Of a stretch of DNA of 19,595 bases, positions 1-5,922 are shown piece after piece (position 1 is the first letter of the stretch; each line of letters begins with the position of its first letter). Both the position numbers and the translations under genes were made by a program. Below the pieces are notes generated by a model, which did no database searches, had not been told where the DNA came from, and saw only the letters and a list, made by a program, of their open reading frames with translations. Source of the stretch: Patulibacter sp050252545 (GTDB taxonomy: Bacteria; Actinomycetota; Thermoleophilia; Solirubrobacterales; Solirubrobacteraceae); contig JBFWKS010000042.1 of assembly GCA_050252545.1 (NCBI GenBank), positions 1-19,595 on the forward strand, in the 5' to 3' direction.

Positions 1-1196
1 AGTGGATGGGGGCGCTGCGCGACGTCGCCAGCGCCGCGTTTCCCTACCTGCAGGGGCACCCCACCCGCGTCCATCCGCGGACGATCGCCCGGATCGTTCG
101 CCGGCTGGCGCGGCACCGCAAGTCGCTGCTCCCCGGTGCTCGCGCCCTGCTGTCGGCTCCGAGCGAGGTCCTCGCCGGATTCGAGCGCGAGGAGGTCAGG
201 GCGTTCCTGGCGATGAACGTCGCGACCGGCTCGTTCCGGCCCATCGACGAGCCGGCCAACATGTCGGCGATGGTGTACTTCGCGATGCTGCACCTGTATC
301 GCCTGCACCGACCGATCGGCGGCTCCGGGGCCTACTGCGAGGCGTTGGCCCGAGCCGTCCGGTCCTGGGGCGGCGAGATCCGGACGTCGTCGCCGGTCGA
401 GCGCATCGCGATCCACAACGGCAAGGCGGTGGGCGTCGTCCTGCGGAGCGGCGAGACGATCCTGGCGAGCCAGGTGATCTCGGCCACCGACCCGGTGTCG
501 CTGGTGACCAAGCTCCTGGCGGACGCGGACGTCCCGCCGATCACCCGCACCGAGGTCGACCGCCTCCAGGTCAACGCCAACAACGTCGCCCACTTCAAGG
601 CCGACCTCGCCGTCTCCCGACGCCCGCGCTTCGTCAAGCCGGGGATCCAGGAGGAGCACTTCGGGGGTGGCATGAGCTTCGCCCCGTCCCAGGCGCACGC
701 GCACCGCACGCTGACGGAGATCATCAACGGTGGGCTGTCCGACGAGCCGCCGTTCTTCTACATCGCGGTCCCGTCGGTCCTGGACCGCTCGCTCGTGCCC
801 GCGGGCAGTGACGGCGACAGCATCTTCGTGTGGGTCGGAGCGGTGCCGCACGAGTTCGCCGACGGCCGTACGTGGGAGACGGAGAAGCAGCCGTTCTTCG
901 ACAAGGTCATCGACCACCTCGAGCGGTTCATCCCCGACCTGCGAAGCACGATCGTCGGTCAGCAGGTGACCAGTCCGGCCGACATGAACGTCGAGTGGGT
1001 GCACAAGGGGTCGGCGCGAGGCGTGGACGTCGTCCCGAGCCAGATGGGTCCGTGGCGGCCGACCCCGTCGCTGGCGGGGTACCGCACGCCGTTCGGCGGG
1101 CTGTGGCACACCGGGCACGGGGCCCACCCGATGTCGGGGACGTCGGGTTGGCCGGGGCGCATCGCCGCCCGCACCGTGCTCAAGGCGCTCGACTGA
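1..1196 (+). CDS. Phytoene-desaturase-like FAD-dependent oxidoreductase (3' part; start outside window)
   Basis: The frame is open to the left edge, so this is the C-terminal ~398 residues of a longer protein. The N-terminal dinucleotide-binding GxGxxG motif, expected in this family, lies outside the window. The frame includes codons before the first in-window ATG at 6, which is therefore not taken as the start. The C-terminal signature is visible at about 1095-1180: GLWHTGHGAHPMSG followed by SGWPGRIAARTVL. This corresponds to the FAD-contacting C-terminal motif of the CrtI/phytoene dehydrogenase and amine-oxidase superfamily. A segment near 310-330 (RPIGGSGAYCEAL) resembles the family's 'P-x-GG-x2-L' region before the substrate domain. 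Family members desaturate, saturate or isomerise isoprenoid or other hydrophobic substrates; the substrate here cannot be told. The gene is followed by a GC-rich hairpin and then by the promoter of the next operon, so it appears to end its own transcript. The superfamily call is confident; the substrate is unknown. Confidence 0.82.
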   Translation, partial: WMGALRDVASAAFPYLQGHPTRVHPRTIARIVRRLARHRKSLLPGARALLSAPSEVLAGFEREEVRAFLAMNVATGSFRPIDEPANMSAMVYFAMLHLYRLHRPIGGSGAYCEALARAVRSWGGEIRTSSPVERIAIHNGKAVGVVLRSGETILASQVISATDPVSLVTKLLADADVPPITRTEVDRLQVNANNVAHFKADLAVSRRPRFVKPGIQEEHFGGGMSFAPSQAHAHRTLTEIINGGLSDEPPFFYIAVPSVLDRSLVPAGSDGDSIFVWVGAVPHEFADGRTWETEKQPFFDKVIDHLERFIPDLRSTIVGQQVTSPADMNVEWVHKGSARGVDVVPSQMGPWRPTPSLAGYRTPFGGLWHTGHGAHPMSGTSGWPGRIAARTVLKALD

Positions 1197-1210
1197 CGAT
1201 CACGGACCGG

Positions 1211-1239
1211 GCGGCGGGCGCCGAACGGGCGACCGCCGC
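1211..1239 (+). terminator. GC-rich hairpin after the oxidoreductase gene
   Basis: Arms 1211-1222 and 1228-1239 pair over 12 bp with one internal G/A mismatch around a 5-nt loop (GAACG). The hairpin begins 14 bases after the stop codon and ends just before the -35 box of the next promoter. There is no run of T after it, so it is not a classical intrinsic terminator. In high-GC actinobacteria such hairpins often sit at transcript ends, but GC-rich DNA also forms hairpins by chance. Confidence 0.45.
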
Positions 1240-1246
1240 GCTCCGG

Positions 1247-1275
1247 TTGCGGCGAGTCGACGAGAGGCGTAGTCT
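1247..1275 (+). promoter_or_regulatory. Promoter of the CrtC-like/phosphotransferase operon
   Basis: A -35 box TTGCGG (1247-1252), a 17-bp spacer and a -10 box TAGTCT (1270-1275) resemble a housekeeping sigma promoter. The arrangement closely matches the promoter in front of the mce operon (4081-4110). The predicted transcription start, about 1282, falls on the first bases of a palindromic operator. The leader from there to the ATG at 1407 would be about 125 nt. Confidence 0.65.
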
Positions 1276-1281
1276 ACGGGC

Positions 1282-1308
1282 CAACGCAATGTGCCGAATA
1301 TCGTGTTT
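1282..1308 (+). promoter_or_regulatory. 27-bp palindromic operator, copy A (shared with the mce operon)
   Basis: An imperfect palindrome starts 6 bp after the -10 box. Its outer half-sites are CAACGC (1282-1287) and GTGTTT (1303-1308), and its core is TGTGCCG (1290-1296). Eight of 13 symmetric base pairs are kept. It matches the site at 4115-4141 at 21 of 27 positions with identical half-site spacing. Placement on the transcription start implies repression. The motif differs from the published mycobacterial KstR site (TnnAACnnGTTnnA), so a different regulator, for example another TetR- or GntR-type protein, is more likely. Confidence 0.65.
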
Positions 1309-1320
1309 GGCGCAGGCGAT

Positions 1321-1375
1321 GCCCGGGACCGTGGACCCGCCGCTCGTGGGGGCGGACGGTCGCACGGCCCCGGGC
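1321..1375 (+). other. Predicted structured RNA leader of the CrtC-like operon
   Basis: Three nested stems can form in the untranslated leader: 1321-1326 with 1370-1375 (GCCCGG/CCGGGC), 1327-1332 with 1356-1361 (GACCGT/ACGGTC), and 1337-1341 with 1351-1355 (CCGCC/GGCGG). The stems stack into one long hairpin ending about 30 nt before the start codon. It resembles no riboswitch class that I recognise. Chance pairing is possible at this GC content. Confidence 0.3.
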
Positions 1376-1406
1376 TCGGAGAGATCTGGCCTTCAACAGC
1401 GTTGGG

Positions 1407-2447
1407 ATGGGGAAGATGGAGAACACCGCCGCGATGCCTCGGCCGGCGTGGCTGACGGACGACGACGAGCTGCCGCACGACATCGGCGGCGCGCCCCCCG
1501 GTTGGACCGAGAACTACCTCGGCAACTTCTGGGACCCCGCGGCCGGGGTCGGCGTGTACGTGCACCTCACGCGCCGGAGCGACCCGTTCCCGCTGTGGGA
1601 CGAGCAGGTCCTCGTGGCGCTCCCGGGCGATCGCTACCTGACCGCGAAGGGGTTCGCCGCCGGTCGCGACGGAGAGGGGCCGGCCGTCGTCGGCATCGAC
1701 TTCCGCTGCGACGAGCCGTACGTCCGCTGGACGAAGCGGTTCCGCGGCGCCGCCCGGTTGCTGGACGGCGACACCTACCGGAGCGCGCCCGTCGGCGACG
1801 GCCCGCACGTGTTCGTCGAGTGGGAGCTGGAGTACGTCGCGCTGAGTCCCGCGTTCGACCTCGGTAGCGAACCTGTCGACCTGGCGTGGGCGTCGCGGCA
1901 CTACGAGCAGCACCACGCCGTGCGCGGGTGGCTTACCGTGGGCGGCGGCGAGCGCTACGAGCTGTCGGGCACCGGTCTGCGGGACCACTCCTGGGGCGTG
2001 CGCGACTACGCCACGGTCGGCACCACCACGTGGCTGCAGGGCCAGTTCGTCGAGAGCGGTCGCCACCTGATGCTCATGCAGGTCGCCGGCTACCCCGGCC
2101 GGCCCGCATTCGTCCGCGGCTTCACCGGGGACCGCACGTCGGTCGTCCCGATCGCCCCGGGCGAGATGCCCTTCGCGCGGACGTTCGAGGAGGCCACCGC
2201 CGACTGCCGGATCGAACTCGACCGCGACGGCGAGTGCAGCGTCCTCGACGCGCGGATCCTCGCCTACGTGCACGGGGGCTTCACGGGTCCCGCCGAGATC
2301 GTCGTCGGCCGTTGCTCCCCCGCGGACGCCAGCCACCACTACGTCGAGGCGTTCACGCGCTTCGAGTGGGACGGCGAGGTCGGCTACGGCATGACCGCGA
2401 GGACCGTCGACCTGCAGGACCACACCCGACCGGAGGACCCCCGATGA
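1407..2447 (+). CDS. CrtC/AttH-like lipocalin-fold protein (DUF7064-like)
   Basis: A 346-residue soluble protein with no signal peptide or membrane segment. The diagnostic motif is GTGLRDHSWGVRD at residues 188-200. This is typical of the carotenoid 1,2-hydratase (CrtC)/AttH lipocalin-like superfamily and of the DUF7064/DUF7065 proteins found near lipid-metabolism genes in actinobacteria. Other visible elements are an N-terminal aromatic stretch (residues 33-50, ENYLGNFWDP) and a His-rich segment at 166-173 (YEQHHAVRG). CrtC-like members act on hydrophobic isoprenoids; the substrate here is unknown. The start is uncertain. ATG 1407 has a weak ribosome site, ATG 1416 sits directly after GGGGAAG (too close), and ATG 1434 has GGAG 12 nt upstream. 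The gene is first in a three-gene operon and overlaps the next gene by 4 bp (ATGA at 2444). It is controlled by the promoter/operator at 1247-1308. Confidence 0.75.
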   Translation: MGKMENTAAMPRPAWLTDDDELPHDIGGAPPGWTENYLGNFWDPAAGVGVYVHLTRRSDPFPLWDEQVLVALPGDRYLTAKGFAAGRDGEGPAVVGIDFRCDEPYVRWTKRFRGAARLLDGDTYRSAPVGDGPHVFVEWELEYVALSPAFDLGSEPVDLAWASRHYEQHHAVRGWLTVGGGERYELSGTGLRDHSWGVRDYATVGTTTWLQGQFVESGRHLMLMQVAGYPGRPAFVRGFTGDRTSVVPIAPGEMPFARTFEEATADCRIELDRDGECSVLDARILAYVHGGFTGPAEIVVGRCSPADASHHYVEAFTRFEWDGEVGYGMTARTVDLQDHTRPEDPR

Positions 2448-3499
2448 CCACGGACACCCCCGCGCTGACCGCCGAGAAGCTCCAGCGGTTCCTCGCGCGC
2501 CGCAGGCCCAACGCCACGACCGTTGCCGTGCGCGACGTCGTGCCGCTGACCGGCGGATACAGCTGCGTCACGGTGCGCTTCACCGCCGAGATCGACGGCG
2601 AGCCGGTGCAGCTCGTCGCCCGGCAGGACGCGCCTGCTGAGACGGTCGTCCAGAAGACCGACCGCGTGCGCGAGTGGCGGGTGCTGGAAGCGTTGACCCG
2701 CCAGGGAGGCGTGCCGATGCCGGCTGCGCTCCACGCCGACGAGGACGGGTCCGAGCTCGGTGCCCCCACGATCGTGCTGGAGCTTGCCGAGGGCGGATCG
2801 TTCCTGGCCAAGGTCCGGGGCGGAGACGAGGCGACGCAGCGCGAGTGCGCGCTGCAGATGGCCGATCTGGCCGCGGCCCTACACGCCACCGACGTCTCGG
2901 CCCTGCCGCAGGACGTCGAGCGCCCACAGGACTGGGACGAGTACGTCGTCGCGCTCGCCGCCGACTGGCGGGCGATGGAAGAGCGCCTGAGCGACTCCTA
3001 CCCGATGATCCGCTACATGGCCGCGTGGCTCGAAGCCAACCGGCCGGCGCCGGCGCCGCTTGGGCTCGTCCACGGCGAATTCCAGCCGTCTAACCAGGTC
3101 CTCGACGGTGACGGCGGCCTGCAGGCGATCGACTGGGAGTTCGTGCACGTTGGCGACCCGCGCGAGGACCTCGGGTGGTGCCAGTGGTGCGAGTCGGTGC
3201 AGCCACCGGTGCTCATCGGCATGGACCCGGAGGCGTTCTGCGCCCGCTATCGGCAGAAGTCCGGGCTCGGCGAGGACGTGATCAACCCGCTGACGCTCGC
3301 CTACTTCTCGATCCTGCCCGCGGTGAAGGTCTTCGGGAACGTGCTCGACGTGCAGCAGGCGTTCGCCGACGGCGAGGCATCAGGGTTCCGCACGGCGTTC
3401 CTCGTCGGTGCGGTCGCCACGGCGTTCGAGGGGTGGTTCGGTGCCACCGCACAGATCGAGCGTGCCGCGAGCGCGGGCCGGAGCGAGGTGGCCGCATGA
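2444..3499 (+). CDS. APH-fold phosphotransferase with HGE in place of HGD
   Basis: A 351-residue member of the aminoglycoside phosphotransferase/choline kinase (APH) superfamily, which transfers phosphate from a nucleotide to small hydroxylated molecules. The start is ATG 2444, with GGAGG at 2432-2436 and a 4-bp overlap with the preceding gene. The Brenner-type catalytic motif is at residues 209-217 (VHGEFQPSN) and the metal-binding motif at 229-232 (IDWE), followed by GDPREDLGW. The usual catalytic Asp of HGDxxxxN is Glu212, while Asn217 and Asp230 are kept. The N-lobe carries a nucleotide-loop-like segment (LTGGYSCVTVRF, 35-46) and RQDAP at 60-64. The sequence resembles actinobacterial 'phosphotransferase family' proteins near acyl-CoA or lipid genes more than antibiotic-resistance enzymes. 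Its substrate is likely a product of the neighbouring lipid or isoprenoid enzymes. Whether it is active with Glu212 is open. Confidence 0.82.
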   Translation: MTTDTPALTAEKLQRFLARRRPNATTVAVRDVVPLTGGYSCVTVRFTAEIDGEPVQLVARQDAPAETVVQKTDRVREWRVLEALTRQGGVPMPAALHADEDGSELGAPTIVLELAEGGSFLAKVRGGDEATQRECALQMADLAAALHATDVSALPQDVERPQDWDEYVVALAADWRAMEERLSDSYPMIRYMAAWLEANRPAPAPLGLVHGEFQPSNQVLDGDGGLQAIDWEFVHVGDPREDLGWCQWCESVQPPVLIGMDPEAFCARYRQKSGLGEDVINPLTLAYFSILPAVKVFGNVLDVQQAFADGEASGFRTAFLVGAVATAFEGWFGATAQIERAASAGRSEVAA

Positions 3500-3957
3500 T
3501 CGTCCGTCCGAGCTCCCGGCAGCTGCTGGAGCGGGTCCGCGAGGAGCTGCGGACGACCGTCGCCGGCGCGGTGACCGACTCCGAGGTCAGGGCGGCCCTG
3601 GAGATGATCGACTCGGTGCTGGGCAGCGTGTCCGTGCGCACCGAGCACGAGGTCGCCTGGATCAGGGAGGAGATCGCCGAGATCGAGGCCGGGGCCCGCT
3701 CCGTGATCGAGGCCGGAGCCGATGCCGACGGCCGGATCGATGACGCGCTCGCCGCGCTCGACGGGCAGCGTGCTCCCGGCGATCTGCTATCGGACCTGCA
3801 CTGCGAGTACAACGCCGCCGGCGAGGTGCTGTCTCGCTCGATCGAGGCGGCGCTGCCGGTCGGCGGCGAGCTGCGGCGGGAGATCGAGGGGATCCTCGCC
3901 CGACGACTCGAGCGCGAGGTCCAGATCCGCGGCGAGTACGCGCTCGCCGGACGCTAG
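3496..3957 (+). CDS. Small helical protein of unknown function, third gene of the operon
   Basis: A 153-residue acidic protein with no signal peptide or membrane segment. The start is ATG 3496, which overlaps the stop of the phosphotransferase gene by 4 bp and has GAGGTG at 3485-3490. The sequence is Glu/Arg/Ala-rich with heptad-like stretches and is predicted almost entirely helical. Examples are RQLLERVREELRTTV near the N terminus, HEVAWIREEIAEIEAG around residues 52-67, and LRREIEGILARRLEREVQIR near the C terminus. I do not recognise a family. Tight coupling to the phosphotransferase suggests a partner or accessory subunit of that enzyme, but this is inference. It is the last gene of the operon, and a short hairpin follows its stop. 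Confidence 0.75.
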   Translation: MIVRPSSRQLLERVREELRTTVAGAVTDSEVRAALEMIDSVLGSVSVRTEHEVAWIREEIAEIEAGARSVIEAGADADGRIDDALAALDGQRAPGDLLSDLHCEYNAAGEVLSRSIEAALPVGGELRREIEGILARRLEREVQIRGEYALAGR

Positions 3958-3978
3958 GGAGCGACGCTTGGCGCTCCC
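3957..3978 (+). terminator. Hairpin at the end of the CrtC-like operon
   Basis: A perfect 7-bp inverted repeat (GGGAGCG at 3957-3963, CGCTCCC at 3972-3978) surrounds an 8-nt loop and begins at the last base of the stop codon. No T-tract follows. It is placed correctly to end the upstream transcript before the mce promoter at 4081. Confidence 0.4.
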
Positions 3979-4080
3979 GTCCGAGGCCGACGAGCGTCCG
4001 CGGGTCGGGGGTCGCCGGACGTTGCGGGTCGGCGACCGACCGCCGGGTTGGAGCGCTGCAACCGCCGCTCGCCCGCCGAC

Positions 4081-4110
4081 TTGCGTCGGACAGCGCGACG
4101 CAGGTATACT
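4081..4110 (+). promoter_or_regulatory. Promoter of the mce operon
   Basis: A -35 box TTGCGT (4081-4086), an 18-bp spacer and a good -10 box TATACT (4105-4110). The region is unusually AT-rich for this window. The predicted start, about 4117, lies inside the palindrome at 4115-4141. The same layout occurs at 1247-1308. It implies a leader of about 100 nt before the YrbE4A start codon. Confidence 0.72.
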
Positions 4111-4114
4111 GGCC

Positions 4115-4141
4115 AAACGCCCTGTGCCGTACATCGCGTTT
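4115..4141 (+). promoter_or_regulatory. 27-bp palindromic operator, copy B (mce operon)
   Basis: Outer half-sites AAACGC (4115-4120) and GCGTTT (4136-4141) are perfect inverted repeats. Inner TGT (4123-4125) and ACA (4131-4133) extend the symmetry, and 10 of 13 symmetric pairs are kept. The palindrome begins 4 bp after the -10 box. It matches copy A (1282-1308) at 21 of 27 positions. This points to one dimeric or tetrameric repressor acting on both operons. Confidence 0.7.
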
Positions 4142-4194
4142 GCCTCTGTTTCGAGGCACTGTGGGACGTGGGGAGCCGCCGAGACGGCGCTCCC
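4141..4194 (+). other. Predicted hairpins in the mce operon leader
   Basis: Two hairpins can form between the operator and the ribosome-binding site. One is TGCCTC (4141-4146) with GAGGCA (4153-4158) around a 6-nt loop. The other pairs 4171-4180 with 4186-4194 over 9 bp with one bulged C (4177) and a GAGAC loop. They lie just upstream of the ribosome site AAGAGGAG (4205-4212). They may stabilise the long polycistronic message or affect translation, but chance is not excluded. Confidence 0.3.
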
Positions 4195-4215
4195 GCGGAG
4201 GGGCAAGAGGAGAGC

Positions 4216-5112
4216 ATGCTTCGGGAGAACGACAAACGTGCCATGGCGCACCCGCGGGATCGTCGGTCGGCACCGGCCGCGGCGATCGCCGCCGGTCCTG
4301 GCCGAGTGATGCCGGCTGCCGACCGATTGGTCGATCGTGTCGGCGGTTCGGCGTTGCGGGAGCTTGGTGGGATGTTCCATCTGGCGTTGCAGACGTTGTC
4401 GCGGGCTGCTCGGGCGCCTTACAGCTATGGGCCGGAGTTGGTCGAGCAGTTTCGGTTTGCGCTCAAGGTCTCGCTCTTTCCGTTGATGATCACGTCGTTC
4501 GCGCTCTCGTTTGGGCCGGCCGGGATCCAGGCGGTGAACTTCCTCGGGTTGTTCGGGGCGCTGGACCGGTTGGGTGGTCTGTATGTCCTGATCGTGGTGC
4601 GGATGTTCTCGCCGTTGGTGACGGCGATCGTCGTCGCGGGCGTTGCGGGCACGGCGATGTGCGCCGATCTCGGGGCGCGGGAGGTGCGGGAGGAGACGGC
4701 GGCGCTGAGCGTGCTTGGCGTCGATCCGGTGAAGTCGCTGGTGGTTCCGCGGTTCATCTCGCTGGTCCTCGTGTGCGTGTTCTGCAACGTCCTGGCGCTG
4801 ATGGCGGGCATCGCCGGGGCGATCGTCGTGATCGTGCAGAACGACGCTCCGCTGGGACCGTTCTTCTCGACGTTCTTCAGCACGGCCACGCCGTTGGAGC
4901 TTGCCGCGTCGTTCGTGAAGTGCGCGGTGTACGGGGCGATGATCGCGGTGGTCTGCTGCTACAAGGGCCTGCACGCCAAGGGCGGTGCCGAAGGGGTCGG
5001 GCGGGCCGTGAACCAGGCGGTGGTGATCGCGTTCATGGCGATCGGGCTCATCGACTACGGGTTCACCCAGTTGCTGCTGGCCACCAATCCGATCCTGTCG
5101 GAGGTCCGATGA
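4216..5112 (+). CDS. yrbE4A: YrbE4A, MlaE-type permease subunit of the Mce transporter
   Basis: A 298-residue integral membrane protein of the MlaE/YrbE family, the permease partner of Mce proteins in ABC-type lipid importers. Start ATG 4216 is chosen because it follows AGGAG (4208-4212) and lies downstream of the predicted promoter; the open frame upstream would cross the promoter. After a basic N-terminal tail of about 50 residues come hydrophobic segments near 82-100, 121-149, 178-208 and 264-290. The conserved MlaE cytoplasmic loop is at about 151-179 (EVREETAALSVLGVDP and LVVPR), which normally contacts the ATPase. A second conserved stretch, YKGLHAKGGAEGVGRAVNQAV, starts near residue 249. 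The gene overlaps yrbE4B by 4 bp. Its first third uses noticeably more T- and G-ending codons (TTG, TTT, CTT, TAT) than its neighbours. Confidence 0.92.
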   Translation: MLRENDKRAMAHPRDRRSAPAAAIAAGPGRVMPAADRLVDRVGGSALRELGGMFHLALQTLSRAARAPYSYGPELVEQFRFALKVSLFPLMITSFALSFGPAGIQAVNFLGLFGALDRLGGLYVLIVVRMFSPLVTAIVVAGVAGTAMCADLGAREVREETAALSVLGVDPVKSLVVPRFISLVLVCVFCNVLALMAGIAGAIVVIVQNDAPLGPFFSTFFSTATPLELAASFVKCAVYGAMIAVVCCYKGLHAKGGAEGVGRAVNQAVVIAFMAIGLIDYGFTQLLLATNPILSEVR

Positions 5113-5921
5113 GCTCGGTCCCCGGAGCGCGCACGGTCGCGCAGGCACGCAACGCGCTGCTGGAGATCGGTGATGCCGCAGACTTCACCGGTCGCACGGT
5201 GTGGGGCGTGCTCAGCGGGCGGGTGGCCCGCTACGGGTCCGAGGTGCTGCGTCAGGCCGGGATCCTGGTGACCGGGTCGGTACCGATCGTGCTCGGGATG
5301 GTGTTCGCGCTCGGTCTGGTGATCGGGATCGAGGGCTCCTACGCGGCCCAGCAGGTCGGAGCGCCTGCCGTCGCGGGAGCGTTCGCCGCGATCGGTGACC
5401 TGCGCGAGATGACGCCCTACGCGTTCGGGTACATGATGGCCGCGAAGGTCTCCACCGGGTACGTCGCCGAGATCGGGACGATGAAGATCACCGACGAGGT
5501 CGACGCCCTGGACGTGATGGGCCTGGACTCGGTCCTCTACCTGTGCTCGACCCGCCTGCTCGGGATGTGGTTGATCATCCCGTTCGTCTACGGCGTCGCG
5601 GTCGTCGTGGCGTACGTGGGGTCCTACATCTCGGTCGTCGTGCAGCTCGGTCAGGTATCGGCCGGCGGCTACTTCGAGCTGTTCTGGAAGTTCCAGAGCC
5701 CACAGGATCTGCTCTTCTCGGCGACCAAGGCGATCACCATGGCGACCTTCCTCGTCCTCGTCGGCGTCTACTACGGCTACCGCGTTCGCGGCGGCCCGGT
5801 CGAGGTCGGTACCGCGACCGCCCGCGCGATGGTCGTCAACCTGGTCGGCATCCACTTCATCGGGATCGTCGGCTCCCAGATCTTCTGGGGCGGCGCCCCC
5901 CGACTCCCCATCGGAGGCTGA
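5109..5921 (+). CDS. yrbE4B: YrbE4B, second MlaE-type permease subunit
   Basis: A 270-residue MlaE/YrbE permease paralogous to the gene before it, as is usual in actinobacterial mce operons, where the two YrbE proteins are thought to form a heterodimer. Start ATG 5109 overlaps the yrbE4A stop by 4 bp and has GGAGG at 5100-5104. Hydrophobic segments lie at about 51-75, 103-117, 150-181, 205-222 and 240-260. The family's coupling loop is at 120-145 (EIGTMKITDEVDALDVMG), and the C-terminal conserved motif YYGYRVRGGPVEVGTATA starts at 221. The downstream mceA start is only 1 nt away (stop 5919-5921, GTG 5923), so translation is coupled. Confidence 0.93.
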   Translation: MSSVPGARTVAQARNALLEIGDAADFTGRTVWGVLSGRVARYGSEVLRQAGILVTGSVPIVLGMVFALGLVIGIEGSYAAQQVGAPAVAGAFAAIGDLREMTPYAFGYMMAAKVSTGYVAEIGTMKITDEVDALDVMGLDSVLYLCSTRLLGMWLIIPFVYGVAVVVAYVGSYISVVVQLGQVSAGGYFELFWKFQSPQDLLFSATKAITMATFLVLVGVYYGYRVRGGPVEVGTATARAMVVNLVGIHFIGIVGSQIFWGGAPRLPIGG

Positions 5922-5922
5922 C

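Noticed and set aside
1200..2423. 407-residue open frame on the - strand opposite the CrtC-like gene
   Set aside because: A shadow frame of high-GC DNA: low-complexity composition rich in Arg, Val, Ala and Pro, no recognisable domain, and it overlaps a gene with clear motifs and operon context.
2444..3499. Antibiotic resistance by aminoglycoside phosphorylation
   Set aside because: The fold is shared, but the context is lipid-related, and the sequence resembles general actinobacterial phosphotransferase-family proteins, not resistance enzymes.
4048..4215. Extended N terminus of YrbE4A from ATG 4048
   Set aside because: It would begin upstream of the -35 and -10 boxes and include the operator. 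ATG 4216 has a good ribosome site and gives the normal family length.
3787..5148. 453-residue open frame on the - strand over the small helical protein gene and yrbE4A
   Set aside because: It crosses the mce promoter and yrbE4A, and its translation is rich in His, Arg and Asp without any motif, typical of a shadow frame.
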